DNA of 64,000 nt from Sesamum alatum (taxonomy: Eukaryota; Streptophyta; Magnoliopsida; Lamiales; Pedaliaceae), in the NCBI GenBank assembly GCA_034509735.1, contig JACGWO010000005.1, positions 40,392,479 to 40,456,478 of the forward strand. Reading direction: 5' to 3'. Position 1 is the stretch's first letter. Every line of letters begins with the position of its first letter. The notes below the pieces were generated by a model. The model ran no database searches, was not told where the DNA came from, and saw only the letters and a program-made list of their open reading frames with translations. Below, piece after piece: positions 24,458 to 36,626 of the stretch. Made by a program: the position numbers and the translations under genes.

Positions 24458-26553
24458 ATGAGGATATTAGCAGCTACAATTAGCGTATTCCTTGTTTCTT
24501 TGTTGATACATTCTATTGCCTTTGAGGTCAATGATTTTTTCCCAGATGAACGAGATGCTCTGATGCAACTGAGAGATGTTGTCAACTCCACTTACAATCT
24601 GCACGCAAATTGGACAGGGCCACCATGCAACAACAAGAATCAAAGCAGGTGGGCTGGAATTGCCTGCTCGGATTGGCATGTAACGCATTTGGTTCTTGAA
24701 GGAATAGAGTTGACTGGTTCTCTCCCATCCATGTTCTTACAGAACCTCACATTCTTGACCAAACTGAGCTTCAGAAACAATTCACTGCATGGTCCCCTCC
24801 CCAATCTCACAAATCTACTCCACCTGGAATTTGTTTTTCTGTCAAGAAATCAATTCTCCGGTTCCATACCCTCTGCTTACGTAGACCTTCCTAGGTTAAC
24901 CAAGTTGGAGATACAAGAAAATGATCTTTCAGGTCAAATTCCTCCCTTTGATCAGCAATCCTTAATTGCTTTCAATGTCTCCAACAATAAACTTGAAGGA
25001 CCAATCCCAGGGACCCCTGTTCTCCAAAGATTTCCAAAGAGCTCTTATGATAACAATTCAGATTTGTGTGGGGAGATTCCAGGATTAAGCCCTTGTGCAA
25101 TTCCAGTTCTTCCTCCAGTTCCAGGCATTGCACCTGCTCCTTCTCCGTTTCCATCAAGAAAGGAAGATCACGGTGTACTCAAATCATGGAGCATTGCTCT
25201 AATTGCAGCGGGCGCTGCTGCTGTTCTTGTGTTTGTCATACTGATGTTTCCCTGCTATTGTAGAAGACTTTGTGGGGAAAAAACAATGAAGCGGCAGGAG
25301 CGGACAGGTATGGTGCATTGGCAGTTTCGCATATGGCACAGTAGTTCTAATTAGATAAACGTTCTCTGATCAAAGTTTTAATGTTTCACTTTCCAGGGTT
25401 AGAATATCTACACAGACACACATGCTCTCTGTTTTTTATTCAGTTATTTAATTTTGCCAATATTTAGTAGAGGTTGACATAGACCGTAGAGGAAAGCGAT
25501 CTCAGTGGTCAGGGAGTACAGATCATGATACAGAAAGAAGTATGGAGTTGGAGTTCTTGGACAGGCCTGCATTTGACTTGGACGAGTTGTTGCGTGCTGC
25601 GGCTCAAGTAATTGGAAGAGGAAAATTGGGTACCACCTACAAGGCCATACTTGAATGTGGTTCTGTAGTGGCGGTGAAGAGGCTAGAAGAAATGAACGCA
25701 GTGAGCAAGAAGGAGTTTGTGCAGCAGATGCGTCTACTGGGAAACATAAAGCACGAAAACCTGGTGGAGATAATCTCGTTTTATCACTCCAGAGAGGAGA
25801 AGCTAATAGTTTCTGAATATGTAGCTGATGGCAGTTTGTTCACCTTGCTCCATGGTACGTACATTAATTCTCCATTGATAAATAATCCAGTAGTAGCTAA
25901 TTCAATTGGTTATGCTGTTGTTGTAATTAAAAAAAAAGCAGAGAACAGAGGAAGGCGATTGGAGTGGAAAACAAGGTTATCCATCATTAAAGATGTAGCA
26001 GAGGGTGTGGAGTTACTCCATCAGCGGTTGGGTAGTCATCAGCGGGTGCCCCCACGGAAACCTCAAGTCCTCCAATGTTGTCATTCAACGTGCAAACCAC
26101 AATAATGATCATGTCTGGGTCCGGGCTAAGCTGACAGATTATGGACTCTCACCTCTAGTTCCGGTGCATAAGCTTTGGGTGAGAAAAACACCGGAATTCG
26201 TGGAGGGGAAGAAGGTGACGAGGAAGGCGGATGTGTACTGCTTCGGGATCCTAGTATTAGAAATCTTGACAGGCAAAGTCCCAAGATCAGGATCAGGGGA
26301 ACATAGAAAAAGGGATCTTTCGGGTTGGGTTAGAGCAGCAGTTGATAATGAGTGGTCGACGGATATATTGGATGTGGAAATACTTGGGGAGAAGGAAGGG
26401 TATGATGAGATGTTGAAGCTAATGGAGATAGGACTGGAGTGTAGTGATGTGTTGCCGGAGAGGAGGCCTACCATGACTCAGGTTTTGAGTAGAATACAAG
26501 ACATTATTATTAATAACACAAATACATCATCTCATCAATATCAATTAAGTTAA
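24458..26553 (+). CDS. LRR-III receptor-like (pseudo)kinase with frameshift
   Basis: Exons 24458-25307, 25471-25854 and 25939-26553 encode about 615 residues if one surplus base is ignored. Order: a signal peptide (1-22), an N-terminal LRR cap (DERDALMQLRDVV), about five LRRs (residues 75-190; for example LTKLSFRNNSLHGPLP), a Pro-rich juxtamembrane stretch, a transmembrane helix (about 245-267, WSIALIAAGAAAVLVFVILM) and a kinase domain. The glycine loop is GRGKLGTTY and the Lys of VAVK is present, but the catalytic loop is HGNLKSSN (no HRD Asp) and DFG is DYG, as in many LRR-III pseudokinases. At 26049-26053 a run of five C replaces the expected four, shifting the frame immediately before HGN; the rest (DVYCFGILVLEILTGKVP, ERRPTM) continues in the shifted frame to the stop. 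Either a real null allele or an assembly error; nothing else is damaged. Confidence 0.85.
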
Positions 26554-28750
26554 GAGATGGATGCAGCAAGCAGCAAGCAGCAAGCAGGAAGCAGTTAGCA
26601 CCACCACCAAATCAATATATATCCATCATCATTTCATATAATTATCCTAAGGACGAGCAAAATGCACCAGGCTACAAAGTCATCAAGGCATGTTTTTCTT
26701 CTTGAGCCCTCATAATAATAAATGACCATAATTTTGGTTTATGTAACACCACATCAAGGTAGATAACAAGAAATATCAAAGGAAAATATACATCATATGC
26801 TATTCATACATTTTTATCGCTTGAATCTTTCTAAGCATCTACATGAGAGTTCAAATTTTACCTACTTCACCTTTCGGTAAAAGTGAGAAGAGCAACCAAC
26901 TTGAAATACATGGATGCGCTACTAATGAACAAGGTGGTTGCATTTAATTAGTACTCATGAAAACAATGACAGAACATGATGTACCAAGACTCCAACTGCA
27001 CTGGTGATGTACGAAGATCACCACAAAAGTATGATTTTCCATCAGGGTATATATATTACTTCAATTGGCTCAACCTCAAACTTCCTTTCACAATACACTG
27101 AAAACATGGTTACCTGCATAACAAAATGCTAATCATACTAGGATGGGAAGGAAAAAAGAGAGAGAGTGGAAAACTAGGGGAAATCAAATCATTAATTACC
27201 ATTGTGTTCAGCACCAAATATTCGCTTTTGTCAAATCTGTGGCTGCACATTCAATGAACACATTCTTTGTCTTCAGCGTAGTAGGATATAATGTGCACAG
27301 TTGATAATTGGATGCAGAGGCAAAACAGTTGCGCAAAAGCAGAGGTTTTATCAGAACAAAGAAATACCAACCATAGCGTTAGCCATAATTGCAAGAAACC
27401 CACAAGTTAATAATTTCTGGACAAGGAACTAACGTAACATATATAAAGGTATATGTAATTGCAGCGATAGGACGCAACAGAAACAAGTGTACAATTGAAG
27501 TCAAGCTTTGTGAAAATCAAAATCACCTGCTACGATCATCATATATGACTGACTGGGAACACTTGTGAATTCTCAATGATACGCAAGAAGTCTTCTTCAG
27601 TTTCAAAGCTCACTGCAAAAAAGATGGCAAAACCACAGTTAAGCAAAAATTAGTAATGGAGGATGATCATAAGAGATTCTAATACATGCAAAGAAACTTC
27701 AAGTGATAAGCAACAAATACTCAAGAAAGGATTTGGAGGGGTTGTAAGCATGAAAGGATCATGGGAAGTATAATCACAAGTACAACTCACCTTGCAAGAT
27801 TCCATTAGCTCATCGGCTCTCAAGTTGTTTCTCTGGACAATTCCAAATCTAATAAGTTCCACAATAGGTATAATATATTGGAAAACAAGTATATATAACA
27901 TTAAGCAACAGAGTTTAAGAAGAAGAAACAATCAAGTATAAATCAAGTATCAAGTGAGCAGGAAAAAAAGTTTAGGGGAAATAACTCGGAAACACAAAAA
28001 TGGTTAGCAAAGGCTGGATTCAGTAAATGCTAAAATACCGAAAGAAAAGGAAGATTCAAAATGATTACCTGTTTAAGTGGAATGAAATTTATTTCCGGGG
28101 GCGGCAAAGCCTCAAAGATTTACACAGTTGGATTATTAAAAGAAAGGAAAAAGCACATGATTGTTCAAGTGATTGCAATGGATGGACAAAAATGCAGCAA
28201 CAGGTACAGGCAAGCATGACCCCGGCTAGGCGGCATGTAGATAGTATAACAATAAGACGAGCACGGAAACAAGCAAAGCATCAGTAATGAGCTGGGGTCA
28301 CAGGCCGATTATTTAACTAAATGGTCATGAAAGAACTAAAATATGCTGAATTACTGTTAAGGAAAAGTTGAGAGAACACGGTAAATGGTAATTAAACGTA
28401 AGAAAATTACCCAAAACCATTTTTCCTCTACGAATTCAGATAGCGATTCTAGTATAATACGGATTAATTGAGTTCTATTAACTTTTATGAAAATTAAAAA
28501 AAATGAGCGATTGAAAATAAACCGAGAGAGGGTTTTTCCCTCAACCACTTTCGTAAAGATCCGCTATGTCACTTCTCCAATTGATAGTTTTTCAGCGTAA
28601 AATTATTACCAACGAATATATTTTAACAGTAACAAAATCTATCTGCTAGTTGGCAATTTGGAACACATGCACCAGTGTGCCACACCATCTTTCCCATCAA
28701 TTATCCAATGGCTATGTTTTATTAATGCATAATACCAACGTAAAATACAA
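26554..28750. other. Spacer after the LRR kinase
   Basis: It opens with a short (AGCAAGC)n-like run at 26563-26590. Exon-like fragments on the minus strand near 27539-27612 and 27791-27840 do not join in frame. No gene is supported. Confidence 0.5.
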
Positions 28751-29774
28751 CCTTGTGTTTGGTTTCATTTTTAGAATGTTTTGTTTAAATTTATAGAGAT
28801 AGAGAAAAAAAAATAAAAATAAATAAGTATGTGTTAGAAATATGGTGTGTGTTTGGATTTGTTTTTGGAGTTAATTGTAAATAGTGTAAAACATATATTG
28901 TATGTATTGTGTTGTGTATTTGGAGATAAAAAATACTGTTTATTGTCAAATCATGTCTCTTTTATATAATTTTATATATGTATATAGTAATATTTGATTT
29001 TTTTTTATGTATTGTGTTGTATATTAGGAGACAAAAAATACTGTTAATTATCAAATCATGTCTCTTTTATATATTTTTATAAATGTATATATGTATATAA
29101 TAATATTTATTTATTTATAGGTAAATGTATGTATACATGGAGAATGGGCCAAAACACCCGATAAAGATGTTTTGGATGATGTTATATTTGGTTTTGTTTT
29201 CTGACTGTCTTAGAGACAGGTAGAAAATGAAACCAAACAATGCCGAACGCTCTCAAAGGTTGGGAGATTCAAACACGCACAAGACATCTATTTGGTTTCA
29301 TTTTATAGCTGTCCCTGAGACAATGAGAAAAACAAAATCAAACATAACATTATTCAAAACACCTTTAATGAGTGTTTTTGCTCGTACTTCCAAGTATACA
29401 TACATTTACCTACAGATAAGCAAATATTATTATATACGTATGTACATTTATAAAAATATATAAAAGAGACATGATTTGACAATGAACAGTATTTTTTGTC
29501 TCCCAATATACAACACAATACATTAAAATATATATATTACTATATACATATATAAAAAATATATAACAGAGACATGATTTGACAATGAACAGTGTTTTTT
29601 GTCTCCAAATATACAACACAATACATACAATATATTTTTTTACACTATTTAAAATTAACTCAAAAAACAAATCCAAACATATACCATATTTCTAACATAC
29701 ACTTATTTATCTTTATTTTTTTTCTCTCTATTTCCATAAAACAAAACATTCCAAAAATGAAACCAAATACAAGG
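28751..29774. repeat. Foldback / MITE element with about 480-base arms
   Basis: It begins CCTTGTGTTTGGTTTCATTT and ends AAATGAAACCAAATACAAGG. The two halves mirror each other along nearly their whole length: AAATATGGTGTGTGTTTGG on the left matches CCAAACATATACCATATTT on the right. Inside each arm the motif TTGTCAAATCATGTCTCTT (or its inverse) occurs twice, so the arms are themselves duplicated. There is no coding capacity. A flanking duplication is not clear. Confidence 0.75.
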
Positions 29775-30012
29775 AAAGATTTCTTGTGAAGCTTCTCGTC
29801 TTCAATGGCACGGGAATCCGACTTGGTCTCCCGGACTTAATTTCTTCCCTCGCGTGGTGGAGATAGAACTTTTTCATTGGGAAAACTTGATGGTAAGATA
29901 AAGAGACCACATATAAAATGTATGGATAAATCAACAGGTCTTGATTTGTCCAACAAAATCGTGTAACATCGACAACGACGGAGACACGAAACAGGAAACA
30001 AAGACAGTGATT

Positions 30013-31187
30013 ATCACAGGGTTTTTTTTCACGCAGCGGAATTTCTCGACCCTGTGCGGCACTAGTCTTCCCAAAGGCTAGTCCGCCTCCCGTTTTGGCC
30101 GTCCCATACCGGCCTATTTTTCTCACACACTCAACTCTCGTTTTTAACACTCCGCGCTCGTGTATAATCACTCGTCTTTCGTGTGAGAAGGTAAGATGAA
30201 ACCACACATCCTTAGCATCCATGCAAGCAAGCAAGAATAAACACATTCAAGCAACACAAGTATTTACGGGCAATGCCCAACGGCAAGGCCCAATATTATA
30301 TTTTATTCCAACAAATTAAAATACAAGGACCCTTCGACTTGCATCTAGGACCACTCATTCCTAACACTAGGACTTAGTCTCCATCCTCACCCCAAAATCA
30401 ACAAGTCAGGCCAAACAATATATACAGCCTTATCTGACGGTTGACAACCCCAACCGCTAGGAAAAACTGCCCAAAAACCGCCCACAACTGTCACTTTGTG
30501 TCTGGACCAGTCTGCCCAACCGCTGTCTCGAAACTGCTTGCCAACTGTAGGCTGCCCGCGCCCTCGTGCGCGCGCCAGTCTTTCCGGTGCGCACAGCCTG
30601 CACGGGCCCAGTCTGCCTGCGCGGCCGTCCGTCCGCGCGCCTATCCACCTGCGCCAGTCTGCCTGCATGCTCATCTACGCCAGTTTGCTTGCACGCCTGC
30701 ACGCCTTGTTCAGCCACTCGGCCGGCCACCTTGCACCGACCGTTCTGCCCGCCAGTCACGATGCTCTGCCGGTCTGTGCGCACACTGTTTGTCGTTTGCG
30801 CACTCTGCTAGCGCCTACTGCCAGCCCTGGTCGAGACCGTCTGCACGTCTCGCCCATCTTGCCTGAAGGAACCCGCACTGCCTTCGGCCAGTCTGTCTAC
30901 ACTTGGCCGACCGTCACTGCCGTCATCCAGGCCTGCTCGACCACTCTGCCATGCAACCCGTCTGTGCCTTCCATCTACCGTTCCCTTGTTCGGCCATCGT
31001 TTGTACCATGTGCCTACTCTTTGGCCCCGTGTTATGGCACCATAACACTCATCAATACGTACCCGTTGCCACGCTCAACTGCCGATGCTTGCCTCCAACC
31101 TTGTGCCGAGCCCGTCCGACACCCTTGGTTGAATTCTTCTAAGCCAATCTACCGCCTTATACCGACCAACTAGAAAAGGGTGTTACA
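30013..31187 (-). repeat. 3' LTR (element orientation)
   Basis: 1,175 bases, closely similar to 32540-33632. Its U3-like part is exceptionally CpG-rich with repeated CCAGTCTGCC-type words. Confidence 0.85.
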
Positions 31188-32539
31188 GACCTCCCCCACC
31201 AAAGAAAGTCGACGTCCTCGTCGATGTCGCTTCGGCCTTCCTTCCGTCTTGAAGTACTACGCCTCAATGCTTGTTTCTGTCCACAAGCACCGTCGTTCAT
31301 GGACCGTTTTTAACCTCGCAGCCCACTCTTCACTTCAGCAAAATTTCACCATGCCGAAACCTTGGCTCAGCCCCACGAATTCGCTATGCCATAGCCCATT
31401 TACCATTTGTCACACAGACTAATCTTGATGGTCTTCCATACACCATCCATGACTTTCGTCTCTCAAGTGTTCCCCTTCATGTACTCCTTGTTCACGTCGG
31501 ATGACTTGTTTTCCTACAAGCTATTACGTCCACTAAAGGTCGTACCGTACACTATTATAGAGATTTTACAAGGAAATCATTACATCAAAATTGCAACAAA
31601 AATGCAACAAACTATTCTAGTACAACGGCCAAACAATTGCACTTCACACGCACAACATTTCTTCAAATTTACGTGCGCAATTCTCCGTCTACCAACAATA
31701 ATTTTTGGCCCCAAACAGTCCCACACAACTGCTGCCACACTGTGCATGTCGTCCACCATGCACTGCCGTTGTTTGTCAATCAGTCACAAAAGCATCAAAC
31801 TTGCGGCGTTTCAGCAATCTGTCACCCACCGTTCAGTCCTTCCCTGGATGAATCAGCCATTTGTTGCACAGCCTTGCTGTTTGTCACATAAATTTCAGCA
31901 TATTTCTGCACAGCAACGTCACCCCGCCGAACGTTACACGGTCTGCTGTGTCCTCACTCGACTCCGCAGTTTATCAATGTTTGCCAACTTCGACACTCGG
32001 CATCCCATAACTACCAAATGCCCAAAACCAACACTCATTGAAAACACAAGTTCAACTAACCTGTCCCTCATCATGGATGTGTCCCATATTTTCGACACAA
32101 GTGAACTGATCCCGCACCAAATCAGCAATATGTCCCTCCTTTGTCCCGAAGAGACTTACCCATAATCTCGCCTTTACGACTCGTCGACTACCGGTCCATG
32201 TTTGGTCTTCCCCACACCAAACATCCTTGCGTTTTGAGGCTACAATACTTCACCCCAGTGCTGAATCAGAGCCCTCCAAGCACTCCCATTTCTGTACCGA
32301 GCCCCCAACAATTTTTCTGTCTGTGCATGCTGCCCCTCTGCTGCACGGCCTGCGCTGCCGCTCTACACTGCCGGTACTGTCTGCACTGCACTGCTGCCTG
32401 TTGCTGTCCTGCACTCAGCCGCTGTCTGCAACAGTTTCTGCATGTTGTCTGCTGCAGTCCGCACTGAACCAGGCTGCCCCCATAGTGGCTGTCAACATTT
32501 TTTAGCCTTTCTTTTGGCGGACCTGGCTATGATACTATT

Positions 32540-33632
32540 TATCACAGGGTTTTTTTTCACGCGGCGGAATTTCTCGACCCTGTACGGCACTAGCCTTCCC
32601 AAAGGCTAGTCAGCCTCCCGTTTTGGCCATCCCATACCGGCCTATTTTTCTCACACATTCAACTCTCGTGTTTAACACTCAGCGCTCGTGTATAATCACT
32701 CGTCTTTCGTGTGAGAAGGTAAGATGAAACCACACGTCCTTAGCATTCATGCAAGCAAGCAAGAATAAACACATTCAAGCAACACAAGTATTTACGGGCA
32801 ATTCCAACATATTAAAATACAAGGACCCTTCGACTTGCATCTAGGACCTCTCATTCCTAACACTAGGATTAGTCTCTATCCTCACCCCAAAATCAACAAG
32901 TCAGGCCAAACAATATATACAACCCTATCTGACGGTTGACAGCCCCAACCGCTAGGCAAAACTGCCCAAAAACCGCCCACAACTACCGCTTTGTGTATGG
33001 ACCAGTCTGCCCAACCGCTGTCTGGAAATTGCCTGCCAACTGCCAGTCGCCCGTGCCCTCGCGGGCGCTCTAGTCTTTCTCGCCCGCGCTGCCTGCGCGC
33101 GCCCAGTCTGCCTGCGCGCCCGTCCGCCTGCGCCAGTTTGCCTGTATGCCTTGTTCAGCCCCTCGGCCGGCCACCTTGCACCGACCGTTCTGCCCGCCAG
33201 TCACCATGCTCTACCAGTCTGTGCGCACACTGTTTGCTGTCTGCACACTCTGCTAGCGCCTACTGCCAGCCCTGGTTGAGACCGTCTGCACGGCTCACCC
33301 ATCTTGCCTAAGGGAACCCGCACTGCCTTCGGCCAGTCTGCCCACACTCGGCCGACCGTCACTGCCGTCGTCCAGGCCTGCTCGACCACTCTGCCATGCA
33401 ACCCGTCTGTGCCGTCTATCTACCGTTCCCTTGTCCGGCCATCGTTTGTACCATGTGCCTACTCTTTGGCCCCGTGTCATGGCACCATAGCACTCATCAA
33501 TACGCACTCGTTGCCACGCTCAACTGCCGATGCTTGCCTCCAACCTTGTGCCGAGCCCGTCCGGCACCCTTGGTCAAATTCTTCTAAGCTAATCTACCGT
33601 CTTATACCGACCAGCTATAAAAGGGTGTTACA
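32540..33632 (-). repeat. 5' LTR (element orientation)
   Basis: 1,093 bases. It adjoins the tRNA-Met-type primer-binding site on its lower-coordinate side and the GTGAC flank on the other. Confidence 0.85.
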
Positions 33633-34225
33633 GTGACCATGATGGAATAAATAAAATAACTTGCAGCTGAGATTTGAACGTTTTAGTAAAAAAAAAAAAA
33701 AGTTACTGACTTGTCAAGTTTTGTTGGGTAAATTTGTTTGAGAGGCGGGCCAAACTCGACACATAATTTAATTGAAGAGGAGCAAAAAAATATAATCTCA
33801 AATGGAGTTGGTTATGCTACCAAGTTGGGTGGGATTGGAATCACGCCATAATCACTACATATATATTTATGGGCTAGGCTTAAGGGAAATAAGCAGAATA
33901 TATATATTTATATAGGGTGATAATTAAAATATACGCACCCACTCCCTGTTGAGATAATTAATTAATGGCTTTAAGATAGATGAACCAATTAACCTTTAGG
34001 TACGTATACGTAGATTGAGAAATGGACATTATCATTTGAGTGAAGCAGCAGCTGGTATAAGTGCCAAAATTGGATAGAGTTTATTATTTTTATCAAGAAT
34101 TGGTAATTAGATAAGCATGAATGAATATTGGTATTGGTGATTGGAGATGACAGTACGTAGCGGATGATCATCTCGCTCTATACCTAGCTGGATAACGTTT
34201 ACGAATATGTATGTATACATATTGA

Positions 34226-34233
34226 CATGCATG
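34226..34233 (+). promoter_or_regulatory. RY element upstream of TIP3
   Basis: Perfect palindrome CATGCATG, the core bound by B3 factors of the ABI3/FUS3/LEC2 group that drive seed-maturation genes. A second copy lies in intron 1 at 35284-35291. The role is inferred from motif and gene type. Confidence 0.45.
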
Positions 34234-34659
34234 TATGGGATATGGCCCACACCCACACCCACAGCCACATCCACACCCACACCCACACCCACACGGAATT
34301 ATTAGTTAAAACTCACGGACCTGCTTACATTATTTTTTTGCCTCAAAGAGATATAAATACACACGTATATATGAATATGTACAAAAAAGAAAAGCATAAT
34401 ATATATATATATATATATATAAATTAGAAGATGAGTACGTATGGTATGGTGGTAATATTTTGTATTTGTTGATCGCGCGCGGTGTAGTGTGAAAGGAGTT
34501 AGATGGATGGATGGATGGAGGATACGTTGGATTTGGAAGATGAAATTGAAATGGAGAGAGTGAAAAGCAGCAGGTGCCGTCTTTTGTTAATTTGTTGTTA
34601 CTTGTTAGCGCTAAAGAGTAAACGTCGACGTTGCATTGAGACAGCCAACGCATAAAGGT

Positions 34660-34666
34660 ACGTGTC
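34660..34666 (+). promoter_or_regulatory. ABRE-type site upstream of TIP3
   Basis: ACGTGTC matches the ABA-response element core recognised by ABI5-class bZIPs. It sits about 195 bases before the TATA-like box, which suits a seed-maturation gene. Confidence 0.4.
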
Positions 34667-34854
34667 GATATTCCTGCATCTCTACTCCCAAGTGTCCACT
34701 ACTCTTCTAACTCATTTTCTCTCATTTAAGCCCCTCAATCACCTCCTCATCCCATCTTCATCATCTTTTTCCATCTCCATATCTCTCTCATTTCCTAGTT
34801 TCTATCTCCACTCTCTCTCAACTCCCGTCTTCCTTAATTACTACTCTACTACTG

Positions 34855-34863
34855 TATATATAG
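34855..34863 (+). promoter_or_regulatory. TATA box of TIP3
   Basis: TATATATAG lies 184-192 bases upstream of the start codon, followed by a purine-rich putative leader. Confidence 0.4.
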
Positions 34864-35046
34864 ACGCTTCTTCAATGATCAATACTGCAGCTCATCATCA
34901 GCTTCGTCAACAAATTCACAGATAGATAGAGAGGAAATCAAGAAGCTACAGAGGTATAGATATCTATATTTGACTGATCACTACTAGTGCTCTACGTCAA
35001 TCATCCATCCAGATCATAGATAAAGAAAGAAAAAAAGAGAGAAGGT

Positions 35047-36102
35047 ATGCCTCGCAGGTACGCTTTTGGGATGGCAGAAGAAGCCACCCACCCTGACTCC
35101 GTTAAGGCCACCTTGTCTGAATTCCTCTCCACCTTCATCTTCGTTTTTGCTGGAGAAGGTTCTGTTCTTGCTCTTGGTATGTACCTACTACTCCTCCTAC
35201 CCACCATGCACCTCTATATATATGTATGTATATATGACAAGGTTACGTACGTACTGGTAATCAATTAGCTGCAGATGCATGCGCATGCATGTTTATATAT
35301 AACTATGATGATGATGCATGAGTTGTTGGATCATGTTGTGCAGATAAGATGTACAGGGATACGGCTCTTGGGGCATCTCGGCTGATAGTTATCGCACTCG
35401 CCCACGCACTCTCCCTTTTTGCTGCGGTGGCTTCCAGCATGAATGTGTCGGGTGGTCACATAAACCCAGCAGTCACCTTTGGTGCTCTTGTGGGCGGCAG
35501 AGTCTCACTTCTTCGTGCAATTTACTACTGGATTGCTCAGCTCTTGGGAGCTGTTGTTGCTTCACTCCTATTAAGGCTTGCAACACATGGCATGGTGCGT
35601 ATTAATTATTTGCAATTTTGATATAAATTAAGCAGCATATATATATATATATAGATATTCATATACTAATTATTTTGAATGTTGGCATGCATATATATAC
35701 TTTTTTCAGAGACCTTATGGGTTTTCAGTGGCATCTGGGGTGGGAGAGATAAATGCGCTGGTTTTGGAGATAGTAATGACATTTGGACTTGTGTATACTG
35801 TGTATGCAACCGCAATTGACCCAAGAAGGGGAAGCCTTGGAACAGTTGCACCTCTTGCCATAGCTTTCATAGTTGGTGCCAACGTGCTGGTGGGAGGCCC
35901 TTTTGATGGAGCATCCATGAACCCTGCAAGGGCTTTTGGGCCTGCGTTGGTGGGTTGGAGATGGAGGAACCACTGGATCTATTGGGTAGGTCCCTTTGTG
36001 GGTGCAGCACTGGCTGGACTCATATACGAGTACGGGGTCATAGCACCTGATCAGCCTACACACCATACCCATCACCAGCCTTTGGCTCCTGAAGATTACT
36101 AG
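35047..36102 (+). CDS. TIP3: Tonoplast intrinsic protein TIP3 (alpha-TIP) aquaporin
   Basis: A water channel, expected in the membrane of seed protein-storage vacuoles. Exons 35047-35176, 35344-35594 and 35710-36102 join to 257 residues, the family's usual length. The protein starts [20 protein letters not shown], a TIP3-like N-terminus, and has six hydrophobic helices. NPA boxes lie at residues 84-86 (GGHINPAVT) and 198-200 ([10 protein letters not shown]). His64 in helix 2 and Arg201 after the second NPA fit the His...Arg selectivity filter of TIP3. The C-terminus [10 protein letters not shown] is the TIP3 signature that sets it apart from TIP1/TIP2. RY and ABRE motifs upstream, and a second RY in intron 1, agree with ABI3-type control. 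Introns use GT-AG sites and nothing is damaged. Confidence 0.95.
35284..35291 (+). promoter_or_regulatory. RY element in TIP3 intron 1
   Basis: CATGCATG within a cluster of alternating GCATGC words (35275-35292), inside the first intron. Confidence 0.35.
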
Positions 36103-36512
36103 CTCTACCTACCTACCTACCTACTTTATTTAATTTCTTCTTTTTCTTCTTCTTCATCATATATAATAAATAAATAAATAAGAGCGGACGGAGTGCTTCT
36201 TGTTGCGTCAGTGTCGATGTAGTTGTCCTTTGACCGCCCACCCCCTTAATTCCCTTCAGGTTGTTGTAAATGTCAATGTGAATGTGATTGGACTGCTTTT
36301 TCATGATCATGGCTGTACATTTTGAGAGGTTTCCTAATAATGATTATGAGGATGATCAGGATAGGCCCATATATATGTATATATAATCCATTTGTGGTTG
36401 CATGCCTATGATATTCAGACGACGATCAATGAATTAGCTTCCAATCACACGCAAATCTGTAATTGAAGTTTAACCAACACGGAGTTATTAATTAGGCTGA
36501 CAATGATATCAC

Positions 36513-36626
36513 AATTAAGTTCTTGGATAAGAGGCATGTTATCGATATTCTCATTAGTAATATAGTTTAATAATTAAGTTCTTGGATAAGAGGCATGTTA
36601 TCGATATTCTCATTAATATAGTTTAA
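36513..36626. repeat. Tandem duplication, two copies of about 56 bases
   Basis: The block from AATTAAGTTCTTGG to ATATAGTTTA occurs twice in direct succession (36513-36569 and 36572-36626), differing by a few bases, so the duplication is recent. Confidence 0.9.

Larger units (their letters stand above)
30013..33632 (-). mobile_element. Non-autonomous LTR retrotransposon
   Basis: Two long direct repeats, 30013-31187 and 32540-33632, flank about 1.35 kb. Read on the minus strand, each LTR starts TGTAACACCC and ends CCCTGTGATA. Just inside the 5' LTR, TATCATAGCCAGGTC matches the primer-binding complement of initiator tRNA-Met with one mismatch in its core. Before the 3' LTR is a purine tract (GGTGGGGGAGG). 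Flanks GTGAT (30008-30012) and GTGAC (33633-33637) are a 5-base target duplication with one change. The interior has no gag, protease or polymerase; open frames there run antisense and match nothing. LTR2 is about 80 bases shorter, and one difference is extra sequence in LTR1 near 30270-30300. The GC-rich, CpG-rich LTRs contrast with AT-rich surroundings. Confidence 0.87.
33638..34854. other. Upstream region of the TIP3 gene
   Basis: Promoter-side spacer with an (ACACCC)n-like minisatellite at about 34243-34294 and a (TA)n tract at about 34399-34421. No gene is seen. Confidence 0.5.

Noticed and set aside
27539..27840. Two exon-like pieces on the minus strand (ending ...IIENSQVFPVSHI and ...LRADELMESCK)
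   Set aside because: Splice phases do not match: the upstream piece ends in phase 0, and the downstream piece would then begin with TGA. No family recognised.
30441..31173. Open frames of 108-225 codons in the LTRs
   Set aside because: They are products of GC-rich repeated words (CCAGTCTGCC), present in several frames and both strands; LTRs are not expected to code.
31407..32165. 252-codon open frame inside the LTR element
   Set aside because: It runs antisense to the element, is rich in His/Thr/Ser/Pro without any gag, protease, integrase or reverse-transcriptase motif, and overlaps other open frames of equal quality.
34243..34294. Telomere-like CACACCC repeat
   Set aside because: The unit is (ACACCC)n with variants, not the plant telomere unit CCCTAAA; it is an ordinary minisatellite.
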